Below, piece after piece: positions 32,219 to 43,170 of a stretch of DNA of 64,000 nt. The translations under genes and the position numbers were made by a program. The DNA lies in the NCBI GenBank assembly GCA_019925095.2, contig CM034411.1, positions 4,689,501-4,753,500 of the forward strand, read 5' to 3'. The DNA comes from Dendrolimus kikuchii. Taxonomy: Eukaryota > Arthropoda > Insecta > Lepidoptera > Lasiocampidae. The notes beneath the pieces are model-generated. The model was not told the DNA's origin. It worked only from the letters and a program-made list of their open reading frames with translations, and made no database searches. Position 1 is the stretch's first letter, and every line of letters begins with the position of its first letter.

Positions 32219-35200
32219 CTGAAATATTAGTAATGATCAAATGTATAAATAAGTATGACGTACCTAATCTTTATATCAATATAGGTAGGTATATAGTCTG
32301 TGATTAATTAAAAAACAAAATAGGAAGGGAATTCTACTATATCAACACCATACCTAAGCCACGGTGTTGATTTTACTTTTTTATTATCTAGAAAAGGAAC
32401 GGATTTATGTGCTAAGGTATTATATAATTCTAGGATTAGACCAACAGGTGACATTAGTATACCCAAAGAAAATACTATAGCTAATTGAAAAAAACTTAGA
32501 TTAGAATCAATAATAAACGGCCTTATTGCTTATGGTTTTTAAGACAATTACAGTGTTCTACACGCCTGTGTGCTGAAGTTTTTCCAACCTTCAGTGGGAC
32601 AAACACACACCACTCCTAATTTGGAGATTTTTTATGATATCACTACACTAGTGTCGCCGCATATAAAATACAACTTTCTTCCTAAAATCATCAATACAGA
32701 ATCAATAGTTTCGACATAAATAGTTATATCTTGTATCTTATACTAATATATAAAGCTGGAGAGTTTGTTTGTTTGAACGCGCTAATCGCAGGAAATTTTT
32801 TTAAAGTATTCCACACGGACGATGTCGCGGGCAGAAGCTAGTCATACATATTATGGACAGACGGATCGATATGAGTAATTTCTAATTTCCGCTTTTGCTA
32901 TTAAGGTACTGAATACTAAATATTTCTTTCATAGCCTGAGAAGCTTCTGTCTTAACTCAAATATATGTAATTTTTTGGTTAACGCAATTTTCTTAAGCTT
33001 CGGTAGACTTTGCCTACAGCGGCAAAAAACTTAAAGCAAGCACTAACACTAACGCAGATGGAGCAGGAACATTAGAGTCTTAAGGCTTGTAGCATAGGCA
33101 ACGTCCTTGAAGATTTCAGTACTGATGTTTCGGGGATAGCGGGAATTCTATAGGCGGAGTCGTTTTTCAGATGCATTATTATTATATCGTGTATTTCTAT
33201 ATTATTTAAAAAAATATAATTTGATTTTATTATTTTTTTAAATACTACTTTATTTTTAAAGTAGTATTTAAAAAAATAATAAAATCAAATTATATTTTCT
33301 TTATCCTGTTTTGATAAAAATGAAAGTAGTAAAATGGTTGCATGTCAATAATTTGGAGGTGATTTAAAATAACTATATAAAAATTATGAACCAACCACGT
33401 TACATCTCATATAGTGAAGAATATTGATCATTTTATTGGTAAGTTATTGATCAGTAATTATCGACGAAAAGATGTTTCGTTTGGACCCCATTTTCGACGC
33501 TTTGCGGCAACAGGAGCCTTAAGGTATATATAAACAATAAAAACCTACCACTCTCATGCGTAAACACAGCCTGGCAAACAGAGCACGGCCACATTCTAAG
33601 GCTGCTGGTCAGCTGCGTCTCCGGATGGCATGCCAGGTGCTTCCTTAAGGAACCTTCATTGACGTAATGCTTCCCGCAGACCGGACAAGGGTGGTTCGCA
33701 GTCCTCCGCTTGGCTATATAAGGATCAGTTGGTTTAGTTTGGGCTGGGTACGGTGACGTGGCAGGTGGACCTTCACCAGTCACCAGGAAAGGTTAGTGGG
33801 TTAGGTGGGGAGGGAGAAAACAAATAGTACTCGTTAGTTTTGTTTGTTAGTTCCGGAGTAGACGACTTTTCGATAGCATCGGACAGACAAATCTAATTTC
33901 ATTTTTATTTCTAATGTCGTCAAATTTCAATATTGAATTTCATTGAATAATAATTGTTATTATGTTCAACATGATTAAATAATTATAATTTTAAAATAAA
34001 TAGCGGTAATAATTTGTAAATGGAAAAAATTCTTCCATTGTATTGGAACAAGGAAACATTTCGACATTCTCAATTTGGCATTATTAAAAACATTCGAAAT
34101 ATTATTAATAATCAAAAATGTACAAATAATTCAGTATCAATTTATACCGATAGAAACAATGTAATGTAACAACTTAAATTCAAACTTTCTTCTAGAACGC
34201 TTTATAGATTCCAAATTACGTAATGACCATCTATTTTAGATGATATTATTATTATTATTTTTTAATTAAATTTTTATTCCTTCTAAAACTTTATACAAAT
34301 AAATAGGGATAAACATATCGAAAAGCCGTCAGAATTTTTATTACATTTAATAATGTAAACCGAAAATACGAAAAAGAACTAACAAACCCAAATTAAAAAG
34401 TTTCATAAAAAACAAATAAAAAATTAGGAGTCTTTAAATTTGAGGTGATTTTGTCATTTAATACAAAATGAATGACAAAAGTGTATTTTATCAACAATAT
34501 CTAATATTTCTAGCTATATCAAATATTTTCTTGAACTATAAGTTCTTGTAAATTCACAAAAGTCATCCAACCTTTAAAAAATTACCACGTATTTGATGAG
34601 GAAATAAATATGTCTTCCGCGAATCGAATATTTGAAAAAGTGTATGAAAAAAAGCTTTCCCAAAATGGGAAAGGCCAAGCCTAGATATAAATGAAAATTG
34701 ACATTTACAACTCTGCGTAATTATAAAAGCTTTATTTTCCTCCCCTTAAAACAACAACTTTTAAAACCATCCCGCGTAGAATAACTTAAAGACTCCATAG
34801 TTAAAATAAACATAGTAAAGACAATAGGAACGCCATCCTAAGAATTTATGTTTTCAACAATATTACGGTGACTAAATGTTTCCAAAACAACACACACCAC
34901 TTTACGAAGTCAAAAACAATAACATCCCTAAGACGTCGTTCCCGGCTTACATGGCTGTCTGATATTTTGTTCTATTACGATTTGAATTTCGAATTATTAT
35001 ACGATTTGAATTTCGAATTATTATTTATTTTTATTTGACAATTGGACCCAGTCACGCTAAAATAGAGCTACACACGATTTATCCAACATCGAGCAATTAT
35101 ATAATTATTATTTATTTTTATTTGTCAGTTGTGCTCAGTTTTTACGAAATTGGTACTACGTGCAATTGATAAAAAATCGGACAAGTATATTATGGTATTT

Positions 35201-38200
35201 TTTCCGAATTCACTACAGCTTTGTAGTGGCACATAGAAGACATACTTCTAGTATGTAATATCATGTATGTACACGCAGTAATTTCCGAATGAGTTTGACG
35301 TACAAAGACAGAAACAGATTTACAATAGGAAACATAGGGTTTGATTTTTTTACTAAAATAGCGACGAAAGCTAAATGGGTCATTGAAATCAGAGTGATCA
35401 GAATGTGATACTACTATCCAGCACATTAGCAGTCAGTAAAAACAGTACATCTGACATAAAGCGTACTTATCAACCCACCCACACATGGAATATCGAATTT
35501 ACTCGTAGGTCAAATTTCTTAAAGAGTTTATTTTCTACGAAACATAAGTAATTAAGAGTATTTTCTTTTTTCAATTATTAGAGCTTTCTGAATAAATATG
35601 TAAGTAACCTTTTTAACATGTTTCAAAGCTCTGAAGTGCAGGGCCGGATCTAGTGGGGGGCAATTTCGAAGAGCGGAAAATTCAAACTTCGCAGGCACAA
35701 CACACAACTCATCATTGACCACAGAGATACTTAAGTACATAATTTATTTTTTTAGGTACTTAGGCATAGGTTAAAAAGCAAAGATGCACGCGTGCCCATC
35801 AGTGAGCGTGTGATGGCTGAAATGATGATGATTAAGGTAACAATTATAGGTGAGCGGGGGCGGCATTTATCAGTTGTTGCTCCCTTGAAAAAATTCAAGA
35901 CTCGGAGGTGCTGAAGTGTAGACAGTAATAAAATCACAATTTTTAGGTGGTTTCTTTATTGAGTCTTTGGTTACCTAGCTCACTGAAAAGCTGAGGTTCC
36001 GGGTTTGATCCCTGATACTGAAAATCTCGTATAAATGAACTTTTCGTTATATACTGTGGTCTGGGCTTGGGCCTAGTTGTTCTAATCTGTGGTTAACTTT
36101 TGTTTTCCATTGCATGAGTTCAGCAGACAGGCAGACGGCCACCTGATGGAAAGCGGTTATCATAGCTTATGGACATTTAACACCAAAGGTGCTACCAATG
36201 TGCTGCCGCTTTTTAAAGGGAGACTGGAACTTGGCCACTAATGCCGGAACACGACTCAAGGTTGCTATGGCAGCATACTCTAGACCAGGGGGGTAGCGAT
36301 CCAGACGGGCAAATACCCTACCACCTGGCTGTTGATAGTTTTGTCGACTCTTACGACAGGGCGCCTGGCCGCAGGAAATTGTATTCTTTCTCCGTTCCTG
36401 CACGGATAAATAAACAGAGTAAATTATGACATAACTGGGTACAATTATTAATATTATGTCATGGTAGCTTATTGGCTAAAGTGCGAGACTCTTATTTCAA
36501 TAGTTTCTAAATTGTAGTTATATTGTTATCAGACTGCCAATGTAAGTATCCTCTAAATTACGACTAAGGACTTACAACTATTAGTGGAAACGATACGTAT
36601 GTTTGTTGTTACTGTTAGTAACCAACACCCCTTATGGCTCTGAGTGAATTGGAAGTTCCTAATTTAAAATTTAAAAATATGATAGAACTAGAATTCTAAT
36701 AGTTTTGAATCTCAATTATGATTTTAATAAATTGTGGGTAGGTACTATTATGATATTTGAAAAAACTTCCAACTTACTGAACTTATAAACTAGTGAAAAC
36801 CTGATCTGTGGTGAAATATGGTCGAATATTGAAAAATATCCAAAAATAAGATTCTCTTAAGAATTAACAATAAGAAAAAAAAATATTACTTCATTCGTTA
36901 ATAATTCAATTTTCGACCTATAAATATAATATCACCCAAGTCCAGGTTTTGAAATTTAGAACATCCGGATGTTCTAATATTTTCATATTTATTTTCTCAT
37001 AAAATGTAGTAAGATTTAGTTACAATTAAACAAATAATAAGTATTGTTTAATTTCTAATGAACTGTCCTATGATGAAAAAATAACCATCATTTCAAAAAA
37101 GTAATTTGTCAAGATAGGGCGCGTTCCACTGGAATCTCATAACGCTCAAAATGCTCCTTCAGTCATTCCACATCACGACCATGGTCGTTATGGTCGTGGC
37201 GAAAACGTCAACTAATGACAATGAAAACTAATATCATCATAATTTTCATTCACGCCAAACTCACAACGAACTATCTCAAGAGGTAGATCGACGTGGGCGT
37301 TGAGAAATTTGGCGCAAAAATTTAAAACTTAAAGATGGCTACAGAAAAATTACTTTCGGAATTCGAAAAGATTCATACAAAGTAATCAGATTAGGTCATA
37401 TTTCGGCCTTTTTAAGGTCCTAGAAAGCAATTAACGCTAACAGGATTTGTTTTGTGATAAAAAATGAAAATGATTTTTTTACATATATTTTTTTTCTAAT
37501 TTAAATAAGTTAACCAATCAATTATAAAAAAAAATACAAATTACAACATAATGTCTTTAAAATTTTGAATTATTTTTCTAGTCGCCATTTGCAATGTTTA
37601 CATCAACAACGTATAAAACGCCCCATAATCCAGCCACTCGACAGCAAGTGGAACGGTAGAAATCGCGATAGTGAGCATGGTTCTGAGCGCTTAGTGGAAC
37701 GTACGTATAGTATTGCAATCAATTTCTTTTTATTGTAAATGAATAGTAAGATACAGGAATCCGCCATTAATCGTGCTTCCAAATTCAAATGAACCACAAA
37801 TGAACGAACTGCTAAAAATCACACAAACGTCAAAGAGTAAGTATTCCGAATCACCAATTCAAATTTCAAACTTCGAACGTCAGAAACTTACTCGCAACGC
37901 CGGACGCGTTGGGGTCCTTGTGTGTGTTTTTCATGTGTTCGACCAACGCTTCGCCACCAAAGACGACTTTGTGGCAGATAGGACATGGCGTGGCGGTGGC
38001 GCCACCTATCATGAGCGCCGCGTGTTGCTGCAAAACACCAAGGTGCAGCTGAAGCTCCTACGCCGGCAGCGGTGATGTGGGCATTAATCATACATTAGGC
38101 AAAATACATAACACAAACACAAAAATCATATCGAAAGGGAATTTTGAAAATAACACTGGCCGAAATGGAATTTTATTTTTGAACGAAAATGTAATTAAAA

Positions 38201-39419
38201 AAATATAATCCCTGGCTGGAAAAAAAACTGTTAATTTGTGAAATAAATAGGTATTAAACTTAAAATTCGAATATTGATCAAATTACCGTTTCAAATAATT
38301 AAAGAAAAAATAAATACAGATTATAAAACACATCATCACAATGTTATATAATATTCGAAATGTAATCTATAAAATGCATACAACTTCCAAATATGTTACA
38401 CTAGCTTTTGGCCGCGGCTTCGCTCGCATTAGTGTTATGCCGCGGGAACCGTTAATTTTCGGGGATATAAGAATGCTATTCTAGAATATAATCTATCTCG
38501 ATGCAAAATTTCATCCTAATCAGTTCAGTCGTTCTGGCGTGATTGAGTAACAAACATCCATCCAAACTTTTGTATTTATAATATTAGTATAGATTTTGAA
38601 AATATATTAAATAAATGGTTAATTCCTTGTATTCCTCTAATTAGCTCTAATAAGGTGCCGTGTACCAGATATATGTGGGTTCTTATAGGTACCGTTGTAA
38701 AGGGTAATGAGAACCATGGTTTTAAAATTTCCATGAATTGCTTTTGAGTATTAAAATATAATTTTAAAGGCTTATTTAAATTTATTTAAATTAAGATTTA
38801 TTTAAATGTTAGCTATTTTCAGATTGTTCAAATAGTTGTAGGTTTTTGGCAGAGGCTTAAAACATCATCGATCTGGATGTATGCTACATGGTCTTTGTCT
38901 GTTCATTGTGTATAAAAATAAAAATATTCTATTACTCAAAGTGGAAAACGCACTTAACACAGAAGTCATTTAGTTAAAATAATTATAGGTAAATCTTATT
39001 TCCCCTATAAAAGTTTAATTCTAAATTCAAAAGTATAGTAGTATGTATCCTAATTTGTTATGTATATTTATTTACAAGTATGTACATTCTTTATTCATTT
39101 CAAATTTAGAATTTTTAACAAAAGTTTGTTAAATTCTGTCAGTCACTGGTACTACTAGGTACTATGATACTGCCATGACTCTTTCTTTCTCTGTGATAGT
39201 TTGCTTCTTTTATTTAAAGAGCTAGGATACTAACCTTTGCAGTATGCGTTCGTAAACTGCTTTCAGTGGCGAATCCCTTCCCACATATATTGCAATGAAA
39301 GGGCCGGTTTTTGGCCCTTTCAACTTGTGCGTCGTGGTTCCGTAGGTGCTGTTGCAGATTGGATAACTGGATGAACGCCCGCCCGCAGTCTGGTAGGTGG
39401 CATTTGTACGGTCGTTCAC
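31266..39419 (-). CDS. C2H2 zinc-finger transcription factor, 3' four exons (partial gene)
   Basis: Four minus-strand exons join in one frame: 39419-39235, 38057-37892, 33770-33549 and 32218-31266, with introns in phase 0, 1 and 1 and GT-AG borders. The joined ~508-residue C-terminus has five C2H2-type fingers. Finger 1 (CHLPDC...HLRNH), finger 3 (CPIC...HMKNTH) and finger 4 (CPVC...HLACH) are regular. Finger 2 (CNIC...H) and finger 5 (CSVC...HMEH) have unusual histidine spacing and are each cut by an intron. An Ala/Gln-rich tail of ~300 residues follows. Such proteins are nuclear DNA-binding regulators; low-complexity Ala/Gln tails often act in activation or repression. The first exon needs one base from an upstream exon to make the GERP linker, so more fingers probably lie beyond the window. 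From memory the block resembles Drosophila jim-like proteins rather than rotund/squeeze, but I cannot confirm this and give no symbol. Confidence 0.9.
31268..31480 (-). repeat. Coding Ala/Gln triplet repeat
   Basis: Imperfect GCN/CAR codon repeat in the last exon, encoding runs such as QAAQQAAQQ. Synonymous codons are mixed (GCA, GCC, GCG, GCT with CAA/CAG), which argues that the peptide is kept by selection rather than by recent slippage. Confidence 0.85.
32739..32841 (+). mobile_element. Helitron-like remnant in intron
   Basis: TATACTAATATATAAAGCTG start and GTCGCGGGCAGAAGCTAG|T end, only ~100 bp, so internally deleted. Confidence 0.55.
33211..33298. repeat. Perfect inverted repeat (42-bp arms, 4-nt loop) in an intron
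   Basis: Arms 33211-33252 and 33257-33298 pair without a mismatch around the loop TTTT. The arms are AT-rich and each carries a TACTACTTTA-type end next to the loop. It lies in the intron between exons C and D of the zinc-finger gene, ~250 bp from exon C. A compact foldback MITE or a hairpin RNA precursor are both possible. The sequence reads the same on both strands apart from the loop. Confidence 0.9.
33549..33770 (-). CDS. Zinc-finger gene exon C: finger 4 and first part of finger 5
   Basis: 222 bp, acceptor GAAG ending at 33771 behind a C/T-rich tract, donor GTAGGT from 33548. It encodes a Pro/Thr-rich spacer (PPATSPYPAQTKPTDPYIAK), then finger 4 (HPCPVCGKHYVNEGSLRKH with LACH, C-x2-C-x12-H-x3-H) and the two cysteines of finger 5 (WPCSVCQAVFTHES). 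It begins and ends in phase 1, so it is a symmetric exon that could be skipped without shifting the frame, removing a whole finger plus half of another. Confidence 0.88.
34977..35024. repeat. 24-bp tandem duplication
   Basis: The unit ACGATTTGAATTTCGAATTA plus TTAT occurs twice exactly. The next phrase ATTATTTATTTTTATTTG recurs ~90 bp on. Confidence 0.85.
36107..36408 (-). repeat. Element R copy in zinc-finger intron
   Basis: CCATTGCATGAGTTCAGCAG to CCGTTCCTGCACGGATAAA. Same orientation as the host transcript. Confidence 0.92.
37118..37703. mobile_element. Possible internally deleted DNA transposon
   Basis: Inverted CGTTCCACT near both ends (37122-37130 and 37693-37701), with further weak inverted similarity. 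Inside, an ATG at 37335 starts a 16-codon frame MATEKLLSEFEKIHTK, which could be a transposase N-terminal stub. Evidence is thin. Confidence 0.3.
37892..38057 (-). CDS. Zinc-finger gene exon B: finger 2 end and finger 3
   Basis: 166 bp, acceptor GTAG ending at 38058, donor GTAAGT from 37891. The frame starts ELQLHLGVLQQH, which supplies possible second-histidine ligands for finger 2 at longer than normal spacing. Finger 3 (PCPICHKVVFGGEALVEHMKN followed by TH) has C-x2-C-x12-H-x4-H spacing. The exon ends one base into a codon. A plus-strand open frame and a shorter minus-strand frame over the same bases are shadows of this exon. Confidence 0.9.
38401..38592 (-). mobile_element. Helitron-like non-autonomous repeat
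   Basis: CTAGCTTTTGGCCGCGGCTT start (complement of the 3' end) and CATCCATCCAAACTTTTG, TTATAATATTAGTATAGA end. This is the commonest type of short Helitron-like repeat in Lepidoptera. Confidence 0.65.
39235..39419 (-). CDS. Zinc-finger gene exon A: finger 1 and first part of finger 2
   Basis: 185 bp, entered after a T-rich tract ending in AAG at 39421-39420 and left at a GTTAGT donor (39234). It begins with the last two bases of a Gly codon, reads ERPYKCHLPDCGRAF and continues through QLSNLQQHLRNHD, giving a C-x4-C-x12-H-x3-H finger. After the linker it opens finger 2 (FHCNICGKGF...SLRTH) and ends on a complete AAG codon, so the following intron is phase 0 and falls just after the first zinc-binding histidine. 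The minus-strand open frame that runs across this exon into the upstream intron is in another phase and is not used. Confidence 0.9.
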
Positions 39420-39701
39420 CTTAAAAAAAGAACAAACACATTGAAAAATTTTGGGCAAGTATATTGCGTAAAGTATAAAAAATAACAATAGAATCAAATT
39501 AACTTTTTGAAAGCTCAATAACTTGTTTTTTTTTTAACTTTATTTAGAGTTTCTGACTCCATAGTTCAAACGCAAATAGTTGAGGGACGGATACAACGTT
39601 GACAGCTTTGGAAAGTAATTTTCTCCTAATCTACTTGAATAAAAAAGTTATTATGAAACATATAGACCAACTATACCAACACTCCTATGTATGACATGAA
39701 A

Positions 39702-39930
39702 CGGCCTCTGTGGTTGAGTGGGCTAAGTCTTAGCTGGCCGAAGTCGCTGGAACGCAGAGGCTCCGTGTTCGATTCCTAGCATGGTAAATTTCGGAAAAAT
39801 AAATTTCTGTTATTTACTATGGTCTGGGTGTCTGGGATCGGCCCCAAAGTAGTCCATTGATTATTACCCATAATACAAGGGTAACTTGCTTAATATGGGG
39901 ATATAGTATATGTGTGTTTGTTTGCCGATT
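39702..39930 (+). repeat. tRNA-derived SINE (SINE-1), full length
   Basis: CGGCCTCTGTGGTTGAGTGG head, TTCGATTCCTAGC B box and the TGTGTTTGTTTGCCG end. Confidence 0.93.
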
Positions 39931-40109
39931 ATTATATTATGTTATTATATACTGACATGACATATGTATGGCGACCATCTCTAATATTTATTGTATTCAA
40001 GATTTGATTACAGCGTTGTATAGAGGCATATATGTAGATTAAATATTGCTACTAAATTTTATATACTAAAAAGACACAGTAGCAAGCTATGTTGGATGTT
40101 TCTCTTATG

Positions 40110-40345
40110 ATAGAATCGGAAATGAAAATCTCCGTAAGAGAAATAAGATAATCGATATAGCTCACAAAATTAGCAAGTTGAGCAAATGTGCCCTAGAGTG
40201 GAAACTGCGTCTCAGTCGGCGTAGAGTAGGACGCCCGGACCGACGACCTGCGTAAAGTCGCCGATAGGGTCTGAATGAGGAAGGCAGGAGACCGCAATAT
40301 GTAGCGCAGACTTGGGGAACCCTACGTCCATCAATGCACATTGAT
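40110..40345 (+). mobile_element. RTE-type LINE fragment (family 2), decayed
   Basis: RNKIIDIAHKISKLSKCALE, then RRVGRPDRRPA and WGTLRPSMHIDWLKF across frames. It matches the intact family-2 end at 9593 with stops and shifts. Confidence 0.7.
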
Positions 40346-40539
40346 TGGCTGAAGTTTCCGAAAAAATTACCGTGACATACAAAGACAGATAGATGGACAG
40401 AAAGACAGATGGAAGCGTTCCACTTTTGAAAAAATGGCTATGTTACCCAAAAATAGAATTACAATTTCTTAACAAATCAACGGTTCAATGAACCACAACA
40501 CAAAGTAAATATGTAAGTATAAAATAATGTAAGTTTTAT

Positions 40540-40720
40540 CGCATCTAAAAGTACCGTTTTTTCGGCACTGTGTCAGTATGCCGTTATAACCCGTTTTGGC
40601 GCCAAACCCGCGACCTATCCCAATATGACCGAATGAATCGATGACCTGAGCCGATTTTAAAATAAGAACGTAATAATCGCGGTTCTCGGCCAGGGTTATT
40701 TCGTTTTTTAAATTGAAGCT
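40540..40720 (+). repeat. Direct repeat with 41610-41790
   Basis: Both contain TTTTGGCGC(C/G)AAAC, a CGACCT or CGACCTT block, an ATGACC(T/C)G...CC pair and TTTTAAAA(T/C)AAGA, 1.07 kb apart. Unknown dispersed repeat. Confidence 0.5.
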
Positions 40721-40779
40721 AAGGCATCGATCGCATTATGTTTGAATGACAAGAAATATAGCACAGATAACGTAACTTG

Positions 40780-40985
40780 CAGGTTTTGTTATGCAGTTTT
40801 GTTTTATGCTGTTTGTTAGGGATGGACATTAGTTGTTTCTATGTATTAATTATACGCTTATGTGAATACTTTCAATTCTTTAGTGCAATGTGCTTAATTG
40901 AGGTACCACAAGAACGTCGTTATTTGATGTCAGTCAAAGATCTACAATTTGAATGGCTTGAGTGGAAGGTTAGATATATGGGTCC
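40780..40985 (+). repeat. Unclassified repeat shared with 48708-48935 and 52675-52920
   Basis: Shared blocks include CACAAGAAC(G/T)...GTT and TGATGTCAGTCAAAGATCTA-like sequence, plus the TATGCAGTTTTGTTTTA start. The 87-codon open frame at 40777-41040 falls within it and is probably not a gene. Confidence 0.55.
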
Positions 40986-42044
40986 TTTTTTGCCTGGGGT
41001 CTTTATATTTAAAGACTTTTACATTACAGAAATAAAATAAATGCGGAAGTAACTTTGTTTGTAAGCTATGAACTAACTTAACTCATATTTGTTTTCTACC
41101 TAATATTACTAGATTTATTAGATTTTTATTATCCAAAATCATTTGAAAACTATGTTCAAGATATAATAAGTTAATATAAAACTCGGTTCCGAAGTATTAC
41201 ATGATTATGACATTTTTTTTAGAAACAAGCTAAGCACTGGTTTGTTAGCTTAGTAACTTACTACCTTAGTAACCTTACATTTACTTACTTAATGATATTT
41301 GTTATATAATATATTGTGTATATGAATTGTGTTATATAATTGTTATCTTCAAGTCGAAACTGACCTATATAGGTAAGTCAAGGGTCATTAACTTACATTG
41401 TCAGGAAGACTTGCAATTTCATTTGTAAGTTAAAAAATTTCGATCTATATTCGATTACAGTCATCATCATCTGAACGTTAAATCCCAGTTGCATTCGGAG
41501 CGTTCGCTTCGAAGCCTGGAGTCCGCTTTCTTACTTTTGCTTCCCTACTTCGCACGATCTTCTTCGATTATAGTATTGCCTATATACATTTATAGCATAC
41601 TTCGTAAAAACAAAGGCAGTGTTCGGATTGAAAATAAATTTTGGCGCGAAACCCCGACCTTACTCAACATGAAGCGCAGGAACCGATGACCCGCGCCATT
41701 TTTAAAACAAGACCATAATAAAACGGAACGCATACTTTTAGCCTGTACCAAGCAAATGCATAGGTCATTGACTTGACGTACGCACACATGGAACCGCAGA
41801 TGTAGTGGTCTTGTCGATTATAGGGTTGCCAGTAGAATTAATTAATTTTAATCTATTTTTTTATATATAACACTACAAACGCATTAGATGACTAGGGTCG
41901 TGACGACCAGGCTGTATTTTGAGGCCAATGTTGCAAACAAAAGTTCTCAAATGACTTGCCAATGATCTGGAGGGAATTTCCTACCGCGGTTTTCCCTTTG
42001 CGCTATGACATGGAGTTTTTTAAGACGGGCGTTATAAAATTTCT
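40986..42044. other. AT-rich sequence with short repeats
   Basis: Contains the second copy of the 40540 repeat and GTTAAATCCCAGTTGCATTC-type lepidopteran repeat phrases. No gene. Confidence 0.45.
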
Positions 42045-42160
42045 TAGAAGTCGGCAACGCGTTGGCGACACCCCTGGTATTGCAAACGTCAATAGGCGAT
42101 GGTAACGACTTTCCATCAAGTGGGCCAGGACTGCCTTTTTGCCTGCTTCGGCAATAAAAA
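42045..42160 (+). repeat. Element R-related 3' fragment
   Basis: GGTATTGCAAACGTCAATAG, GCGATGGTAACGACTTTCCA and TTCGGCAATAAAAA follow the last third of element R. Confidence 0.65.
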
Positions 42161-42417
42161 TATTACGGGGTGCTTTTGTCTGCGTAAGTCTCAAATAACT
42201 TGAGTGAACTCGACGGCCACGATTTATCGCTACGCTGGCCATGCGTGTTGCGTCAAATCTCAATGGCCACGGCAGCGCGGCCAGCATTTTGAGAACTCTC
42301 TGCGTTGACAGCGGGGTATCTTTCTTACTTACAAATATGTAGGTTTATATCTTTTAAATGTAGCTTTATTTATTATTTAGTTCAATTTATAATTTAATTG
42401 TGTTTATATTTATAAAA

Positions 42418-42500
42418 CAGAATAGTATATACTTTATTCTCTAACATTAAGATACAGTTCAAGAAGTTTAAGTACAGAAAACAATAGGCGTTATTTTAAA
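42418..42500 (-). mobile_element. LINE 3' UTR fragment (CR1/Jockey type)
   Basis: AGAATAGTATATACTTTATT, then AGTTCAAGAAGTTTAAGTAC and GACAATAGGCG-like sequence, as at 50700. Confidence 0.6.
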
Positions 42501-43055
42501 TTACAAAATAAAAATAATTGCGAGCAATTTTTATTTATTTATACAATTTTTTCCTTTTTTGTCTTTATTCCTTTTACTTTTAGCTAGTGTTGTCTTTTTA
42601 AAATAGCTTGTAATTTAATTTTAAATATATCTTTATTTTGTTGATGTATAAATAAGCAATATTTGAACTACTTGACAGATAATGTCTACGCACCATGTTC
42701 TAGAGAAAATAAATTATTTAAATGATTGAAATAATAAATATTTTGATTTAAAAAATCCACATTTAATAATAAAATTAACAAGATTTAAATTGATTTATAT
42801 GAAATACATGTTGTTAAATTTATTTTATCTATTGACATTTAAAGTAGTGGTGTAAAAATTTAACTGACTACAGTTTAAGACTAATCATTGCTAGCAGTGT
42901 TTTATATGGCAACAGGCACAGTAAATTTGTTAAAATCATAAATAAAACATATTTATTTTTATTTCTCACAGAGAAATGTTAAAAAAATTTTTTTTCATTA
43001 GCCAGTGGCCTCATTAATTGTTTTAAATGCTGTTCATAATTAAACTTGATTTAGA
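42501..43055. other. AT-rich sequence, nothing recognised
   Basis: No supportable gene or element. Confidence 0.5.
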
Positions 43056-43170
43056 AAGATTGTCTTTTTAGCGACAAGACCGCCCTCTGTACATAATTAG
43101 ACATAGTTTTAGTCTGTAAATTCATTTTTGTATTGGTGTAAAATAAAGAGTCATTGATTGATTGATGTTA
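43056..43170 (+). mobile_element. LINE 3' UTR fragment
   Basis: GCGACAAGACCGCCCTCTGT, then GTGTAAAATAAAGAGTC and an ATTG(A) repeat. Same 3' UTR plan as 61250-61405. Confidence 0.6.

Larger units (their letters stand above)
32219..33548 (-). other. Intron between exons C and D
   Basis: 1,330-bp intron. It holds the 88-bp perfect hairpin at 33211-33298 and a short Helitron-like remnant at 32739-32841. No other coding signal is seen. Confidence 0.8.
33771..37891 (-). other. Intron between exons B and C
   Basis: 4.1-kb AT-rich intron. It contains a 24-bp unit repeated twice at 34977-35024, an element R copy at 36107-36408, and a possible deleted DNA transposon at 37118-37703. The remainder shows no supportable coding sequence. 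Confidence 0.75.
37893..39419 (-). other. Intron between exons A and B region
   Basis: The intron proper is 38058-39234 (1.2 kb). It contains a minus-orientation Helitron-like repeat at 38401-38592; the rest is AT-rich with no coding signal. Confidence 0.7.

Noticed and set aside
39222..39518. 98-residue minus-strand ORF over exon A
   Set aside because: It is out of phase with the zinc-finger frame and destroys the C2H2 motifs; the spliced frame is clearly the used one.
40777..41040. 87-codon ORF as a small host gene
   Set aside because: It falls in a repeat shared with 48708 and 52675 and has no recognisable domain or splice context.
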